Of a stretch of 64,000 nucleotides of DNA, positions 45,974 through 53,985 are shown in pieces. Every line of letters begins with the position of its first letter. Positions within the stretch are counted from its first letter, which is position 1. A program made the translations under genes and the position numbers. Below the pieces are notes generated by a model, which worked only from the letters and a program-made list of their open reading frames with translations, searched no databases and was not told the origin of the DNA. This DNA comes from Sebaldella termitidis ATCC 33386. GTDB lineage: Bacteria; Fusobacteriota; Fusobacteriia; Fusobacteriales; Leptotrichiaceae. The stretch spans positions 3,689,989 through 3,753,988 of the forward strand of contig NC_013517.1 in the NCBI RefSeq assembly GCF_000024405.1, given 5' to 3'.

Positions 45974-47668
45974 TTAACATCCTTTCTCTATATTCTCTTG
46001 TTTTAAATCCGGAACTTCTCTTATCTCTAAAATAGATTTTCCATTTTCCATTCGTTGATATGTTGCCATATTAGTTCTAAGCGGGTCTATTTGAGGATAA
46101 TCAGCTCTAAAAAAACCTCCTCGTGTTTCTTTTCGTTCTAAGCAGGCATATATATGTACTTCTGCCAAATCCATAATATTACGAATTTCAAGACATCTAG
46201 TTAAATAATGAGGTGTTTTAGCCATTAATTTAGGCAAAAATTCACGTTTTAATGAATTCAGACGTCTTAATCCTTCTCTAAGCTTTCCTTCAGATTTATT
46301 TATTCCTACATATCTTTCACAAATATGCCTAACTGAGCATTCCAATTCCATCGGCTCTATTCCATTTTGGATGTCCAAAGGAGACATGGCTAATTCTTTG
46401 TGTGCCATTACCTGTTCAATGTTAATCGATATTTTTCCTACTGTATTAACAAATTTATATATATTATCCCCTATATATAACCCACTGGGAATTGAGCCGC
46501 TACAGCCTGTTGCTCCAGCCGTACAATCCCCTGTTGCATAGAGACCTTTAATACTTGTTTGAAATTCATCATTTATTAGACATACTCCGCTGCTTAATGA
46601 AAATTGATATGGTTTTAAAGCCATCAATTCATAACGGTGTGTTTTTGGATTGAATCCTCTATCTTCTGCTATTTTGAATGATACTAACCTTTCATCTGTA
46701 TAACATACTTCAATCCTTTTATGCCAGTCATCAGATAAATTTTCAATACTTTCATAAATCGGAGTCAATCCTTTTTTTTCTAATTCAGCATATTGTTCTG
46801 TATTCGGATTCAAAATTTCCTGTCCATTCCATGTAAACACTTTCATTGGAATTCCTTCATTAAGTGGTAAATTTCCATAAGAAATAGTTAAATCGTCTCT
46901 TATCTTGAAACCAAACCCTGTCAATTCCATGTTAACCAGTTCTCCGCCTGCTCTGTATACAGCTGCATGTCCATCTCCTGAAAGCGAAGCTGGACAAAAA
47001 TGATATTTAAATTTATATTTTCCAGGTAACGGAGTTTCCCCCTCATAGCAACGTCCAAAACTCCCTGTTGCAACAACAACAGCTTTTGCTTTGATTACTA
47101 TAAATTCTCCTGTTCTGCTGTTCAAAGCTGTTGCTCCGACTATTTTGTCTTCATTAGTTAAAAAATCTATTATTGGTGTCCATTGTAATATTTCTACACC
47201 TCTTTCTTTAACTGTTTTTGCAAGTTGAGGTTTTATGTTTTGCCAGTGTACCCGCAGTGTCCCTCCACCCCTCATACTATTTTCAGGTTCAGGCATCCAT
47301 CGGTATTCTCCGTCATCCCATTTACTTGAAACCCCAAGCTTCTCCAATTCTTCCAATGCCCAAAAGGCACTATCATAAATCTTATAATTAAGATTAGGAT
47401 CTAAAAATCTTCCGGGTCCATTGGTCATACTAATAAATTTTTGAGCCTTATTTACCATATTTAATACTGAAGTTCCTTTCGGAAACCCGCCATAATGATC
47501 AATACCCATTGCAGCACTGCCACTTCTCTCAGGATTGGCCTTTTCAGCAAGAACAACCTTAAGACCATGTTCCGCAGCTTTTGCAGCAGCACAACATCCT
47601 CCAATACCTCCACCCATAATTAATACATCTGTTTCTATTACTCTATCTGCAATTTCTTCTAATTTCAT
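45974..47668 (-). CDS. AprA-like FAD flavoprotein (fumarate reductase superfamily)
   Basis: 564 residues. The FAD dinucleotide fold is TDVLIMGGGIGGCCAAAKAA with KANPERSGSAAMGIDHYGG, very like the AprA block KASLERSGAVAQG; KAVVVATGSFGR is the second FAD loop and GLYATGDCTAGATGCSGSIP the third. The C-terminal helical domain ends with ETRGGFFRADYPQ. The substrate is unlikely to be APS itself, because no sulfate-reduction genes are nearby. It is sandwiched between a 72-residue protein and the ferredoxin in one operon and looks like a two-subunit oxidoreductase. Confidence 0.85.
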   Translation of the reverse strand: MKLEEIADRVIETDVLIMGGGIGGCCAAAKAAEHGLKVVLAEKANPERSGSAAMGIDHYGGFPKGTSVLNMVNKAQKFISMTNGPGRFLDPNLNYKIYDSAFWALEELEKLGVSSKWDDGEYRWMPEPENSMRGGGTLRVHWQNIKPQLAKTVKERGVEILQWTPIIDFLTNEDKIVGATALNSRTGEFIVIKAKAVVVATGSFGRCYEGETPLPGKYKFKYHFCPASLSGDGHAAVYRAGGELVNMELTGFGFKIRDDLTISYGNLPLNEGIPMKVFTWNGQEILNPNTEQYAELEKKGLTPIYESIENLSDDWHKRIEVCYTDERLVSFKIAEDRGFNPKTHRYELMALKPYQFSLSSGVCLINDEFQTSIKGLYATGDCTAGATGCSGSIPSGLYIGDNIYKFVNTVGKISINIEQVMAHKELAMSPLDIQNGIEPMELECSVRHICERYVGINKSEGKLREGLRRLNSLKREFLPKLMAKTPHYLTRCLEIRNIMDLAEVHIYACLERKETRGGFFRADYPQIDPLRTNMATYQRMENGKSILEIREVPDLKQENIEKGC

Positions 47669-47686
47669 CTAATACCTCCTTATACT

Positions 47687-47905
47687 TTATTTTTTCAGCA
47701 GCATCATTTCTTCTGCACGTTTCTTAACTTCTGATTCCTCAAATTCAATATCTCTGTACCGGATTGTTTTAACATATTCAGGAACAATTTTTTCAGATGC
47801 TTGTAAATAGCTTATATCATTTTCTTCCGCATATTCTTTTATAAGTTTCCATAATGGAAATTCAAATTTTTCCTCATAATGTTTATCTGATGTTGGTTCT
47901 AACAT
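47687..47905 (-). CDS. Small protein, first gene of the AprAB-like operon
   Basis: 72 residues, acidic and soluble, no Cys. FEFPLWKLIKEYAEENDISY and LQASEKIVPEYVKTIRYRD suggest helices. AGGAGG precedes the ATG, and the flavoprotein gene follows 18 bp later. No family is recognised. It may be an accessory subunit of the flavoprotein complex. Confidence 0.7.
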   Translation of the reverse strand: MLEPTSDKHYEEKFEFPLWKLIKEYAEENDISYLQASEKIVPEYVKTIRYRDIEFEESEVKKRAEEMMLLKK

Positions 47906-47928
47906 AATTATCCTCCTATTTTTATAAT

Positions 47929-47957
47929 AATGAGTATACTCATTATAAGTATACTCT
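47929..47957. promoter_or_regulatory. MarR-type operator over the AprAB-like promoter
   Basis: AATGAGTATACTCATT (47929-47944), a perfect 16-bp palindrome, followed by a second AGTATACTC half-copy at 47949-47957 that covers the -10. Binding here should block transcription; the MarR gene lies directly upstream. Confidence 0.65.
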
Positions 47958-47975
47958 TTTTTTTAATTTTGTCAA
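47948..47975 (-). promoter_or_regulatory. Promoter of the AprAB-like operon
   Basis: Minus strand: TTGACA (47970-47975), 16-bp spacer, TATACT (47948-47953). Confidence 0.7.
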
Positions 47976-47992
47976 GTTTTTTATAAAACATA

Positions 47993-48023
47993 AAAAAAGA
48001 GCTATATCAAATGATATAACTCC
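47993..48023 (-). terminator. Terminator of the marR gene
   Basis: Minus strand: GAG-TATATCA hairpin with near-complementary arms (GGAGTTATATCA / TGATATAGCTC) followed by a T-run. It separates marR from the operon it probably controls. Confidence 0.7.
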
Positions 48024-48026
48024 TAA

Positions 48027-48503
48027 TTACTTTTTGTCTTGACTGCCTAAAAAATAAAGTTTTAAAAGAATTTTTTTTAATTCACTTTGCTCTTTTTCTG
48101 TTAGTAAATTCATAAATTTATCCAAAATAGATTTAGAGGCTTTATCTATTTTTTTTATAATTGGTTTTACCTCTTCACTAAGTTCGATTATAGTTGCACG
48201 ACGATCTATCGGGTCAGGTAAACGTTTTATATAATTCTCAGCTTCTAAAACATCAACGAATTGTGTTACAGTTCGTGCTTTTATTCCTAATCTTGATGCT
48301 AACTCATTCATTCTTAATGAACCAGCTTCAGAAATTTCTAAAAGAACACGAATTCGGGAACCTGTTAATTGTTTTGGTAAATCATACAATGATAACTCAT
48401 ATTCAAATTCCTGCTGTAAAAAATGACTTACCTTAAACAATAATGGTAATATCTCTGATACTGGTATCTCTTCTAGTTTTAGTGACATTTCCGAATTAGA
48501 CAT
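48027..48503 (-). CDS. MarR-family regulator of the AprAB-like operon
   Basis: 158 residues. The winged helix-turn-helix covers about residues 45-110: RIRVLLEISEAGSLRMNELA, SRLGIKARTVTQFVDVLEAE (recognition helix) and LPDPIDRRATIIELSEEV (wing). AAGGAG precedes the ATG. A palindromic operator is in the promoter of the downstream flavoprotein operon. The ligand is unknown but is probably the substrate or product of that enzyme. Confidence 0.88.
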   Translation of the reverse strand: MSNSEMSLKLEEIPVSEILPLLFKVSHFLQQEFEYELSLYDLPKQLTGSRIRVLLEISEAGSLRMNELASRLGIKARTVTQFVDVLEAENYIKRLPDPIDRRATIIELSEEVKPIIKKIDKASKSILDKFMNLLTEKEQSELKKILLKLYFLGSQDKK

Positions 48504-48703
48504 AAACTCTCCTTAATATATTTCTTGATTAATGGTATTCTTAAATATTAATATACTTCGATTTTACAATTTTGTAAAGACAATTTCTTTTTGAATATAA
48601 TATTCCCAGCTTTATATATAGTTGATTTTGATATTTTGAACAATTCACAAATTGATTTTATCCCTGCTCTTTTTGAAGATATCAATAGTATACTCCTTTT
48701 TTG

Positions 48704-48735
48704 GTGTTACACTGAAAAGTTAGACAAAATTACCT
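48704..48735. mobile_element. IS3-like end (remnant)
   Basis: TGTTACACTGAAAAGTTAGACAAAA-type sequence resembles the terminal inverted repeats of IS3/IS150 elements. No transposase ORF survives. The rest of 48504-49305 (800 bp) holds short chance ORFs, a CAGAC/GTCTG hairpin near 48808, an IS256-like end and hairpin copy C; no gene is supported. Confidence 0.3.
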
Positions 48736-48965
48736 TGCTGATGTACGATAAAAAACTAAGGGCTGAGTCAATGAGAAAATAAAATAAATATGACAAGGTA
48801 TCTAAACAGACAAATGTCTGAAGGAATTATCGTGTGAATAATGTAGTAAGTATAGAAAGCTTGATTTAATACATGTGTTGTTTTTCACTCTGGTATAATA
48901 TAACTCTTAAATGACAGCATGTCAAGCAAATATCATTATTTAGAGTGTTTCAAATTCTCCAAAAA

Positions 48966-48985
48966 ACTTTACACAGAATTTCCTG
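48966..48985. mobile_element. Solo IS256-like terminal repeat, copy 3
   Basis: ACTTTACACAGAATTTCCTG on the plus strand, similar to the copies at 13839 and 41849. Confidence 0.35.
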
Positions 48986-49130
48986 CACTCACCATTTATA
49001 AATTCATATTTTGGTATTTTCAAAGCTGATTTTTATCATCTACTGATTAATTATATTAACTGAAAAAATCGGCTTTAAAAGCCAAAATCTTTTGAAATTT
49101 CATATTTTTTAATACAGGGTAGCTTGGTGT

Positions 49131-49159
49131 AAAGTACGGACTTGGGAGAGCCGTACTTT
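49131..49159. repeat. Dispersed hairpin repeat, copy C
   Basis: AAAGTACGG, loop ACTTGGGAGAG, CCGTACTTT: a perfect 9-bp stem, identical in its arms to copy A. It lies 147 bp beyond the 3' end of the minus-strand gene at 49306. Confidence 0.65.
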
Positions 49160-49305
49160 TATAATATATCTTTCGCCCCCACTACTAAACTTCGAATATT
49201 ATATTTAAAAAAACCGATACCTTAATAAAAATGATATCGGAATTTTTGAAGTTAATAAAAAAATATATTTCTATGAATAAAAAATTCTATCCAAAAGACT
49301 TTTAT

Positions 49306-49731
49306 TTAATTTTTTTGATAATTTAATTCCCATATTATTCCGAAATTATCTTTTATTTTTACATATTTTGAATCCCAGAAAGTTTCATGTAAATCTATTA
49401 GAAATTCACATTTTTTTTCTCTTAATTTTTTGCAGATATTATTTAAATTATCTTCTGTTTCTATCTCTAACCAAATCGAAATTTGACCACTACTCTCTGA
49501 TCTTGCTCCTACTCCATCATATTGCTCTGCTTTATCTCCTACTAGTATTTTATTTTCTCCTAATAAAAGAATCGCATTTAATATCATATCCTCCCCATTT
49601 TTTGTTTCAATATTATATTCACTTGCTAAAGCTTTTTCTACAACCTTAGCTTCAAATATTTCTTCATAAAAACTCAATGCTTCATCACAATTTCCATCAA
49701 ATGTTAAATACGGAAGTGCTGATTTTATCAT
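49306..49731 (-). CDS. PhnB-like VOC-family protein
   Basis: 141 residues. MIKSALPYLTFDGNCDEALS, FYEEIFEAKVVEK is the start of the PhnB/glyoxalase-like family; ILNAILLLGENKILVGDKAE and WDSKYVKIKDNFGIIWELNY complete the two paired VOC modules. Several VOC metal ligands are not obvious, as is common in this branch. AGGAGG precedes the ATG. The AraC gene 50 bp upstream on the same strand may be co-transcribed. Function unknown. Confidence 0.82.
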   Translation of the reverse strand: MIKSALPYLTFDGNCDEALSFYEEIFEAKVVEKALASEYNIETKNGEDMILNAILLLGENKILVGDKAEQYDGVGARSESSGQISIWLEIETEDNLNNICKKLREKKCEFLIDLHETFWDSKYVKIKDNFGIIWELNYQKN

Positions 49732-49779
49732 AAATATTACCTCCTAAAAATATATTAATAATACAATTATAACAGAATA

Positions 49780-50580
49780 TTAGATCTTTTTTTCTTCTGA
49801 ATTGCTATTTTTTTTCAAAATTTTTTCGACCAATAATTGAGAAACATTGAATACAATTGGTGGGTCGTCTTCTTCTGCTTCTCTCAAAACAATTTTAAAT
49901 TTTTTTTCTTCCATTGAGGGAAAGTTAATCGATTCTTCTACCATCCCTCTCAAAGCTTTATCAAACTTGAAATAATCTAAAGGATTATTACTTTTCTTTA
50001 TCGCACATGACAATAAGTAATATTTTCCATCAGGAATATTTTTTAATTTACAAGTTCTCTTATTTAGTAATGCTTTTCCAACAATAGGCTTGTGATTAGG
50101 AATTGGTCTTATGAATAACCCTACAAATACTATATATTCTCTGTATGTTTTCGGAAAAATTATCTCTACCTCACAACTTCCTCTATTTCTTTTCATTTTT
50201 TCAGAATTATGTTCTATCTCAAAACATTCCTTAGTCTCTTCAAAATTTTTTATTACTCTAAACGAGTTTAAATACTTTTCTTGATACTGTTTAGGTGATA
50301 GACCTGTATACTTTTTAAATAAATTACTGAAACTGCCAGCACTCAAAAATCCACTTTTTAATTGTGCATAAAGTATACTATTTCTCTTTTTTAGAATTAA
50401 TCCAATACTTTTGTCTATCTTTAAAGTAGAAATATATTCTTTTATTGTAAATTTTTTTATCCTCTTAAATTCTCGACTAAAATGATACTTACTAGAATAA
50501 AAATTATCAGAGATGTTTTTTAATTTAATATCATTATTAAAATTCTTTTTTATATAAAAAAATACTTCTTTTATATTCAT
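49780..50580 (-). CDS. AraC-family regulator with C-terminal effector domain
   Basis: 266 residues from the ATG at 50580, preceded by AAGGTG; an ATG at 50595 overlaps that site. The double helix-turn-helix is N-terminal: IKLKNISDNFYSSKYHFSRE, FKRIKKFTIKEYIS and LKSGFLSAGSFSNLFKKYTG, LSPKQYQ. The C-terminal part (about 125-260) is not recognised with certainty, but its position and ILVG-like strands fit a small-molecule binding domain as in Rob/GyrI-type regulators. It probably controls the VOC gene just downstream. Confidence 0.82.
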   Translation of the reverse strand: MNIKEVFFYIKKNFNNDIKLKNISDNFYSSKYHFSREFKRIKKFTIKEYISTLKIDKSIGLILKKRNSILYAQLKSGFLSAGSFSNLFKKYTGLSPKQYQEKYLNSFRVIKNFEETKECFEIEHNSEKMKRNRGSCEVEIIFPKTYREYIVFVGLFIRPIPNHKPIVGKALLNKRTCKLKNIPDGKYYLLSCAIKKSNNPLDYFKFDKALRGMVEESINFPSMEEKKFKIVLREAEEDDPPIVFNVSQLLVEKILKKNSNSEEKKI

Positions 50581-50720
50581 TTTATACACCTTCATTTCTA
50601 TATTAAATGATATGATATCAAATCAATAAAAACAAGTCAATGTATAAAATTTATATTAGATAATATGACTTAAGAATAAATATAAAACCTGTTATCCAAA
50701 TTTTCAAAAAAATTTTTCAA

Positions 50721-50868
50721 TTATTCTGTTTTTTTATCTACAGGATTTGTTTCCAAACTTTGATATTTGAATTTTATCTCATTCTTTACTATTAAATCAT
50801 AAGTATAATATTTTTTCTTAGCATGATTTTTTATCTCCTCATCTCTAGTTACTACTTTATCCCGAATA
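50721..50868 (-). pseudogene. Coding relic, 3' end of an unknown gene
   Basis: Minus strand without start codon: YRRPDIRDKVVTRDEEIKNH, AKKKYYTYDLIVKNEIKFKY, QSLETNPVDKKTE and TAA. Composition is that of a real protein. It sits in the conjugation-gene graveyard but I cannot assign it. DNA from 50870 to 51115 is scrambled and shows no frame. Confidence 0.35.
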
Positions 50869-51115
50869 TCAGGTCGACGATACTTCTAGCATAAGAACTC
50901 TTACTCAACCATATGAGTTTTTCTTGTAAAAACTGCTCACTCTATTTGAATTCTCTATATCACAATTTCCCCTTATTAAATCCTGAACAGTTTCAGTTAT
51001 CCTTCTTTAGCCATTTCAGTGAATTTTACCCTTATATCCCCTGTTAAAGGGAGTGTTGGATTATATGCTTTCCAATAAATACCCTTTGGGAGGGTTTCTT
51101 ATTCTTTACCTGTTC

Positions 51116-51319
51116 TCATTCACGATGCTGCAAAGATATATTATTATTCAATCTTGCAAGAAATGGTATTACATCTCCTTCTTCCACATAATCCAGATCA
51201 TAACTTATTGTTGACAGCAAGCCTACGTATTTATTAATTACAATATTATCTTCCAGTAAATAATCCCATGCCAGATAATATGCAAGACTGTTCTTAAAAT
51301 CTTTGTTTTACTTTTTCAT
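51116..51319 (-). pseudogene. Dead trbE-like 5' end, copy 2
   Basis: Begins ATG after GGAAGTGAGGA, stops at codon 4 (TAA), then continues in frame NKDFKNSLAYYLAWDYLLED, NIVINKYVGLLSTISYDLDY, VEEGDVIPFLARLNNN before a TGA. This matches the N-terminus of TrbE/VirB4-type conjugation ATPases (LPW-L-DDGVVLNKDGSL-TFRFRG-DLD pattern). A closely similar copy is at 52770-52990 and has the same codon-4 TAA. Confidence 0.6.
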
Positions 51320-51350
51320 TCCTCACTTCCTTTTATATTTGTAATAAAAA

Positions 51351-51384
51351 AGCAAGACTAATTTATTTACACTTAGTCTTGCTT
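51351..51384 (-). terminator. Terminator of the TPR lipoprotein gene
   Basis: AAGCAAGACTAA / TTAGTCTTGCTT 12-bp stem followed on the minus strand by a T-run. Confidence 0.85.
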
Positions 51385-51387
51385 TGA

Positions 51388-52095
51388 TTAATATCCCATT
51401 TTTTTTATTTCTTCTAAGTTATTTAATATTTCTACTTTTTTATTATTATTTTCATTTTCAAGATTCATTTCATAATATTCTTTAGCCAATCTATATTTTT
51501 TTTGCTCAAAATAACAATCTCCCAAATTAGTTATTGCTTCGATATTCCCCGCTTCAATTGCTAATTTATAATATTTCTCTGCTAAATCCCATATTTTTTG
51601 TTCATGATACAAAACTGCCAAATCATTAAGTGCAGTTTCACTTCCATCTGCTATTGATTCTTTATAATATTTTTCTGATAATTGGTAATTTTTTTCCATA
51701 AAATAAATAGCCCCTAAATTAGTTTTAGATACAATATCATTTGGCTCTACCAATAGATACATATTATAATATTTTTTGGCCGGCTCAAGTTTTTCTTGCA
51801 TAGTATACAAATAAGCCAAATTTTTTATTGCTGTTGTATTCCCGCTATCTATAGCTGATTTATAATATTTTTCTGCCAGTTTATTTTCATTCTTTGCTAA
51901 ATAAATATTTCCTAAATAATTTAATCCTATTCCATTTTCAAATGAACCTGCTTGTTTTAAATATTTTTCTGCTTTAATATAGTCATTTTCTGTATAATAC
52001 TTTAATCCTATTTCAAAATTTTCTCTTTCTGACTTTCCTGAACAAGAAATGAATAAAAATATTCCTAATAAAGCACTTATGATTGTTTTTAACAT
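51388..52095 (-). CDS. TPR-repeat lipoprotein
   Basis: 235 residues from the ATG at 52095, preceded by GGAGGAAAA. Lipoprotein signal with lipobox LFISC (Cys17). The mature protein is five to six tetratricopeptide/Sel1-like units of about 34-36 residues, each with an AEKYYKxAI core (LAEKYYKSAIDSGNTTAIKN, LSEKYYKESIADGSETALND, LAEKYYKLAIEAGNIEAITN). Such proteins are protein-protein scaffolds at the outer membrane or periplasm. The intact gene lies between fragments of dead conjugation genes. Function unknown. Confidence 0.85.
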   Translation of the reverse strand: MLKTIISALLGIFLFISCSGKSERENFEIGLKYYTENDYIKAEKYLKQAGSFENGIGLNYLGNIYLAKNENKLAEKYYKSAIDSGNTTAIKNLAYLYTMQEKLEPAKKYYNMYLLVEPNDIVSKTNLGAIYFMEKNYQLSEKYYKESIADGSETALNDLAVLYHEQKIWDLAEKYYKLAIEAGNIEAITNLGDCYFEQKKYRLAKEYYEMNLENENNNKKVEILNNLEEIKKMGY

Positions 52096-52149
52096 TTTTC
52101 CTCCATTCCCCAAAATTATACAACTATATTAAAAAAATTTCAATTTCTT

Positions 52150-52750
52150 TTATAAGACTAAATATTCACTACTATATCCCACAATTTCGGTGCGATACTG
52201 TTCCAGCTTCATCAATACACTCTGACAGTCATTAGCATGAATAGTGCTTAATCCCCTGCATGTCCCAAGTTCCATGCTTTGAGCAACCCCAATGTTTCCT
52301 CACCTCTTCTGAGCTCCCCTACAATAATTCTGTCAGAATTAAATCTCATAGAACTTTGAAGCAGCATTTTCATAGATACATGATATGTTGTTGTAAGAAA
52401 AACAGAATTCTGAATATTACACTGTTAATTTCAGAGTATCTTCCAGCAAAAATACTCTGTCTTCAGTCCCTGTGAGTTCATTTATACACCCATTGATAAA
52501 TGTTGTTGCCCCGGAACTTGTCCTTCCTAGGATTAGAATATTCTTTTTATTTAAATTCTTTTTACCAGAAAATCTTTCTGTTTCTGAGTTATTATTCTGC
52601 CTTCCACAAATACTCTCTCAGGTCTCTTTCTTATAGAGAATACCGGCTTATATGGTATCAAATATTATCCCTTCAAATCTGTTACCGTTTGGCAACACAG
52701 CACTTACTTTTGGTTCCTTTCTTGTTACTGCTTTTTTATTATACAAAGTA
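52150..52750 (-). pseudogene. Dead trbB-like conjugation ATPase
   Basis: The minus strand, with several stops and frame changes, reads the TrbB/VirB11 ATPase blocks in order: EPKVSAVLPNGNRFEGIIF, PVFSIRKRPERVFVEGRIIT (with a frame change), KNILILGRTSSGATTFINGC (Walker A, GGTGSGKTT in active proteins), DRVFLLEDTLKL, LLQSSMRFNSDRIIVGELRR, AQSMELGTCRGLSTIHANDC (the GG(I/L)STIHANS block) and QSVLMKLEQY. The Walker A Lys is replaced by Ala. It is clearly non-functional. Confidence 0.75.
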
Positions 52751-52769
52751 ATTATTTCTATACTTCATA

Positions 52770-52990
52770 ATGAATTGTCCAGGCATCCTCCATTTTTTAA
52801 AATCATTATTGAACCTTCCAAGAAACGATATTACAGTTCCTTTTTCCGCATAACCCAGATCATAATTTCTTACTCTTATTGTTAACTGCAAGCCGCTGTA
52901 TTTATTAATTACAACATTATCTTCCTGTAAATAATCCCACGGAAGATAATACGCAAGACTATTCTTAAAATCTTTGTTTTACCCTTTCAT
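52770..52990 (-). pseudogene. Dead trbE-like 5' end, copy 1
   Basis: ATG after GGAAGTGAGGA, TAA at codon 4, then in frame NKDFKNSLAYYLPWDYLQED, NVVINKYSGLQLTIRVRNYD, LGYAEKGTVISFLGRFNNDF and KKW, the start of TrbE/VirB4 ATPases, breaking up near 52790. It is followed at once by the trbB-like fragment, the reverse of the usual trbB-C-D-E order, so the DNA has been rearranged. Confidence 0.65.
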
Positions 52991-53021
52991 TCCTCACTTC
53001 CTTTTGTGTATATAATAAAAA

Positions 53022-53050
53022 ACAAGACCAGTTTCATTTAGTCTTGTTTG
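53022..53050 (-). terminator. Terminator upstream of the trbE relic
   Basis: AAACAAGAC / GTCTTGTTT stem; the sequence is related to the terminator at 51351-51384, as expected if the terminator-trbE segment was duplicated. Confidence 0.7.
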
Positions 53051-53056
53051 AAGTTT

Positions 53057-53230
53057 ATTATTTAACTTTTTTATTTATCACAGTTATATTTATAAATTTT
53101 ATTTTTATCTTTTCATTTGATACAGTTTCCTTCCAAAGTATATTCAAATGTCTTTATATCCACATTCAATTTTTCTCCGTTATAATAGTAATCATTTTTA
53201 TCTTTTGAAGAAGACAATTTAAAAGCCCTC
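53057..53230 (-). pseudogene. Dead DKNYY-family gene, 3' part
   Basis: Minus strand: KDKNDYYYNGEKLNVDIKTF, EYTLEGNCIK, TGA, KDKNKIYKYNCDK, TAA. The first block is a DKNYY unit. No start or signal peptide remains and one stop breaks the frame. Confidence 0.55.
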
Positions 53231-53362
53231 CAAATTGTTTTGTCGAACATAGAGGACTCTGATCATGAAGATATATATAATTTATTCAAATTACTTATTG
53301 AGAAAATCGATCTTATAAAAAAAATCACCATTAACACTAAAAACCTACATCAAATAGAATAG
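53219..53362 (+). pseudogene. Coding relic, 3' end of an unknown gene
   Basis: Plus-strand frame LKALQIVLSNIEDSDHEDIY, NLFKLLIEKIDLIKKITINT, KNLHQIE and TAG. It resembles the C-terminal helix of a MarR-type protein but has no start; weak. Confidence 0.3.
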
Positions 53363-53376
53363 TGTAGGAGTATACA

Positions 53377-53464
53377 TGGTGCGAAAGACGGGACTTGAAC
53401 CCGTACAGCCTTATCGGCCACAAGGCCCTCAACCTTGCGTGTCTACCATTTCACCACTTTCGCA
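53377..53464 (-). tRNA. tRNA-Leu (anticodon GAG)
   Basis: Minus strand, 88 nt with encoded CCA. Acceptor stem TGCGAAA / TTTCGCA, anticodon stem CAAGG / CCTTG with loop TTGAGGG (anticodon GAG), a long variable arm as in tRNA-Leu, and T-arm GGGTTCAAGTCCC. It adjoins the conjugation relics and is a possible old integration site. Confidence 0.93.
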
Positions 53465-53675
53465 TACCACTATAGTTTATAGTATTTTGGATTTTTTTTC
53501 AAATTAAAATTAATTAAAAATAATTTTTTAAACTCAGTCATCATTTTACATCTCTATATTGTATATTTTTCCCTGTTAAATCTGCATCTTTACATTTTTA
53601 TAGTTCACAGATTCATAAAACACAGCCCAAAACAATCCATATACAATATATATATTAAATATGATATTTAAATAT

Positions 53676-53704
53676 TTGACTTATATATGAAAAAGTTATA
53701 TATT
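53676..53704 (+). promoter_or_regulatory. Promoter of the met leader/metNIQ operon
   Basis: TTGACT, 17-bp spacer, TATATT. The predicted start is near 53711, about 26 bases ahead of the leader ORF. Confidence 0.7.
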
Positions 53705-53736
53705 AAAGCATAATAAATTAACAAGGAGGAAATCAA

Positions 53737-53880
53737 ATGTCTGTAATATTCTTTAATTTTGTTTCAGTAAACACAATGTATATGATGTTAATGTGCATGT
53801 CTATGATGATGTACACTTTTTTACATACTGAAATAAAACAGAGAATAAAAAAAGATATTTTGAATTGCTTATTAATATAA
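53737..53880 (+). CDS. Met-rich leader peptide upstream of metNIQ
   Basis: 47 codons behind a strong AAGGAGG. Residues 14-25 read MYMMLMCMSMMM: eight Met in twelve codons, nine in all. The first 30 residues are hydrophobic, and the tail is basic (HTEIKQRIKKD). The stop codon is 44 bases before an intrinsic terminator, which in turn is 25 bases before the metN start. This is the layout of a classical attenuation leader (as for trp, his, leu) but with methionine as control codons. Alternative: a small membrane protein that works with the transporter. The Met run and the terminator favour the leader, moderately. Confidence 0.65.
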   Translation: MSVIFFNFVSVNTMYMMLMCMSMMMYTFLHTEIKQRIKKDILNCLLI

Positions 53881-53924
53881 ATAAACTAGTTATCACAGTT
53901 TAAAATTATTTAATAATAAATAAC

Positions 53925-53960
53925 AAAAAATACTTTGGAATTTTCTGAAGTATTTTTTTT
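53925..53960 (+). terminator. Attenuator-like terminator before metN
   Basis: AAAAAATACTT / AAGTATTTTTT, 12-base loop, then more T. It lies between the Met-rich ORF and metN. An upstream competing pairing (GTTAT 53890-53894 with ATAAC 53920-53924) overlaps it closely. Confidence 0.75.
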
Positions 53961-53985
53961 ATTGAATTACAGAAAGGAGTTACAA

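Noticed and set aside
45974-47668. Dissimilatory sulfate reduction
   Set aside because: Only AprA/AprB-like genes are present; no sat, dsr, qmo or aprM in the window.
48591-48782. Plus-strand ORF of 63 codons
   Set aside because: No ribosome binding site; its 3' half runs through an IS3-like end sequence. Treated as chance.
53737-53880. SAM-I riboswitch or T-box ahead of metNIQ
   Set aside because: The leader is too short and lacks the T-box TGG-N-ACC motif and the SAM-I multi-stem core; a Met-rich ORF fills most of it.
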